Source of the DNA: CAYMUG01 sp964393575
GTDB taxonomy: Bacteria > Patescibacteriota > Minisyncoccia > Spechtbacterales > 2-12-FULL-38-22
Length of the DNA: 6,196 nt
Direction of reading: 5' to 3'
Assembly: GCA_964393575.1 (NCBI GenBank)
Contig: CAYMUG010000036.1
Span: 1 to 6,196 of the forward strand
The translations under genes and the position numbers were made by a program. Each line of letters begins with the position of its first letter. Within the stretch, counting starts at the first letter, position 1. Shown piece after piece: positions 5,801 to 6,196 of this stretch. Under the pieces are notes generated by a model. That model worked only from the letters and a program-made list of their open reading frames with translations. It was not told the DNA's origin and made no database searches.

Positions 5801-5820
5801 AGAAAACCATAATTTTACAA
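5793..5820 (-). promoter_or_regulatory. Candidate promoter of the epimerase-aminotransferase-formyltransferase operon
   Basis: On the minus strand TTGTAA (5820-5815, a partial -35) is followed after 16-19 bp by the palindrome's -10 hexamers. With the TATTAT reading (5798-5793) the spacing is 16 bp and a TGG extension (5801-5799) precedes it. A start near 5785 would leave a leader of about 20 nt before the ATG at 5766. Plus-strand counterparts have no good -35, so minus-strand initiation is probably the stronger direction. Confidence 0.45.
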
Positions 5821-5825
5821 TAAGT

Positions 5826-5831
5826 AAAGGG
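5826..5831 (+). promoter_or_regulatory. Weak ribosome binding site of the right-edge glycosyltransferase
   Basis: AAAGGG ends only 3 nt before the ATG at 5835, closer than usual. It is the only purine-rich anti-SD match upstream, and the conserved N-terminal strand of the protein begins a few codons later, so the ATG is still the best start. Confidence 0.35.
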
Positions 5832-5834
5832 TGT

Positions 5835-6196
5835 ATGGAAAATTCAGAAATAAAAATATGCATATTTTCTCCCAACGTGTATCCCTATTTTAACTCCAAA
5901 ACCAGGGCGCCTGTAGGAGGGGCGGAACTCCAGTTTTACTATATGGGTACGGAATTGGCAAAACACCCTAATTTTTCGGTTCATATAGTTGTTGACGCCG
6001 CGCGAGAAAGGTTTGAAAAAAGGGATGGTGTAAAACTATATAAATTTAACGCGGGAGCTAAAAACAAAAAATACTTAAAAATATTCAACCAAATATGGCG
6101 TCTTTATGGTTTATTCAGTAAAATAAACGCCGACATTTACCTGCAGCGTGCGGCAAGTTATTGGACCGGCATTATTGCTTTTTACTGTAAACTGAG
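5835..6196 (+). CDS. GT4-type glycosyltransferase, N-terminal part, cut by window edge
   Basis: The first 120 codons are visible and the reading frame runs off the right edge without a stop. After a short polar start the first strand reads IKICIFSPNVYPYF (6-19). The acceptor-domain glycine loop is PVGGAELQ (26-33), a classic GT4/Glyco_transf_4 signature, followed by the helix and second strand FSVHIVVDAARE (47-58). NADIYLQRA (98-106) matches the strand preceding the inter-domain region. The donor domain with E-x7-E lies outside the window, so activity cannot be assessed. The gene is divergent from the epimerase operon across a 68-bp spacer with a shared palindromic promoter core, which suggests coordinated expression with the amino-sugar genes. 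It differs clearly from the two glycosyltransferases at 456-2690, so it is not a recent duplicate of either. Confidence 0.87.
   Translation, partial: MENSEIKICIFSPNVYPYFNSKTRAPVGGAELQFYYMGTELAKHPNFSVHIVVDAARERFEKRDGVKLYKFNAGAKNKKYLKIFNQIWRLYGLFSKINADIYLQRAASYWTGIIAFYCKL

Noticed and set aside
1..6196. CRISPR array, tRNA/rRNA genes, insertion sequences or attachment sites
   Set aside because: No spaced direct repeats, cloverleaf pattern, transposase motifs or terminal repeats were seen on either strand.

Overview
This window is a bacterial surface-glycan locus. It holds five complete genes and two genes cut by the window edges, packed with short gaps, one tail-to-tail overlap and two divergent promoter regions. 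Stops are TAA, TAG and one TGA followed directly by TAA, and no gene has an in-frame TGA, so the standard genetic code fits. The DNA is AT-leaning by eye (not computed). Several genes lack a recognisable Shine-Dalgarno sequence. Compact layout, weak ribosome binding sites and clustered glycosyltransferases would suit a small-genome or environmental bacterium, perhaps of the Patescibacteria type, but nothing here fixes the taxon and that is a guess.

Layout. (1) At the left edge, on the minus strand, is the N-terminal 122 codons of a DCC/DUF393-type CxxC protein. (2) An 88-bp divergent spacer carries a good extended -10 for that gene. (3) Two GT-B-fold, GT4-type glycosyltransferases lie in tandem on the plus strand (456-1574 and 1596-2690). 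(4) A three-gene minus-strand operon runs from 5766 down to 2680: an extended SDR sugar-nucleotide epimerase, a DegT/DnrJ/EryC1-type PLP sugar aminotransferase, and a formyltransferase resembling the N-terminal domain of ArnA and other sugar N-formyltransferases. Its last gene overlaps the second glycosyltransferase by 11 bp, stop to stop. (5) A 68-bp divergent spacer holds a perfect 14-bp palindrome that presents a TATAAT -10 hexamer on both strands. (6) At the right edge, on the plus strand, is the first 120 codons of a third GT4-type glycosyltransferase.

How the genes may work together (inference): the SDR and aminotransferase would shape an NDP-4-amino sugar, the formyltransferase would convert it to a formamido sugar using N10-formyl-tetrahydrofolate, and the glycosyltransferases would place this and other sugars in a surface polysaccharide or protein glycan. 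The logic resembles Ara4N/ArnA-ArnB or N-formylperosamine (Per/WbkC) pathways. The SDR appears to lack the Asp-Glu pair of 4,6-dehydratases, so the enzyme that makes the 4-keto substrate is probably encoded elsewhere. I see no tRNA, rRNA, CRISPR, insertion sequence or phage gene. The most unusual items are the formamido-sugar cassette, the symmetric divergent promoter, and a strong hairpin inside a coding sequence at the convergent junction.
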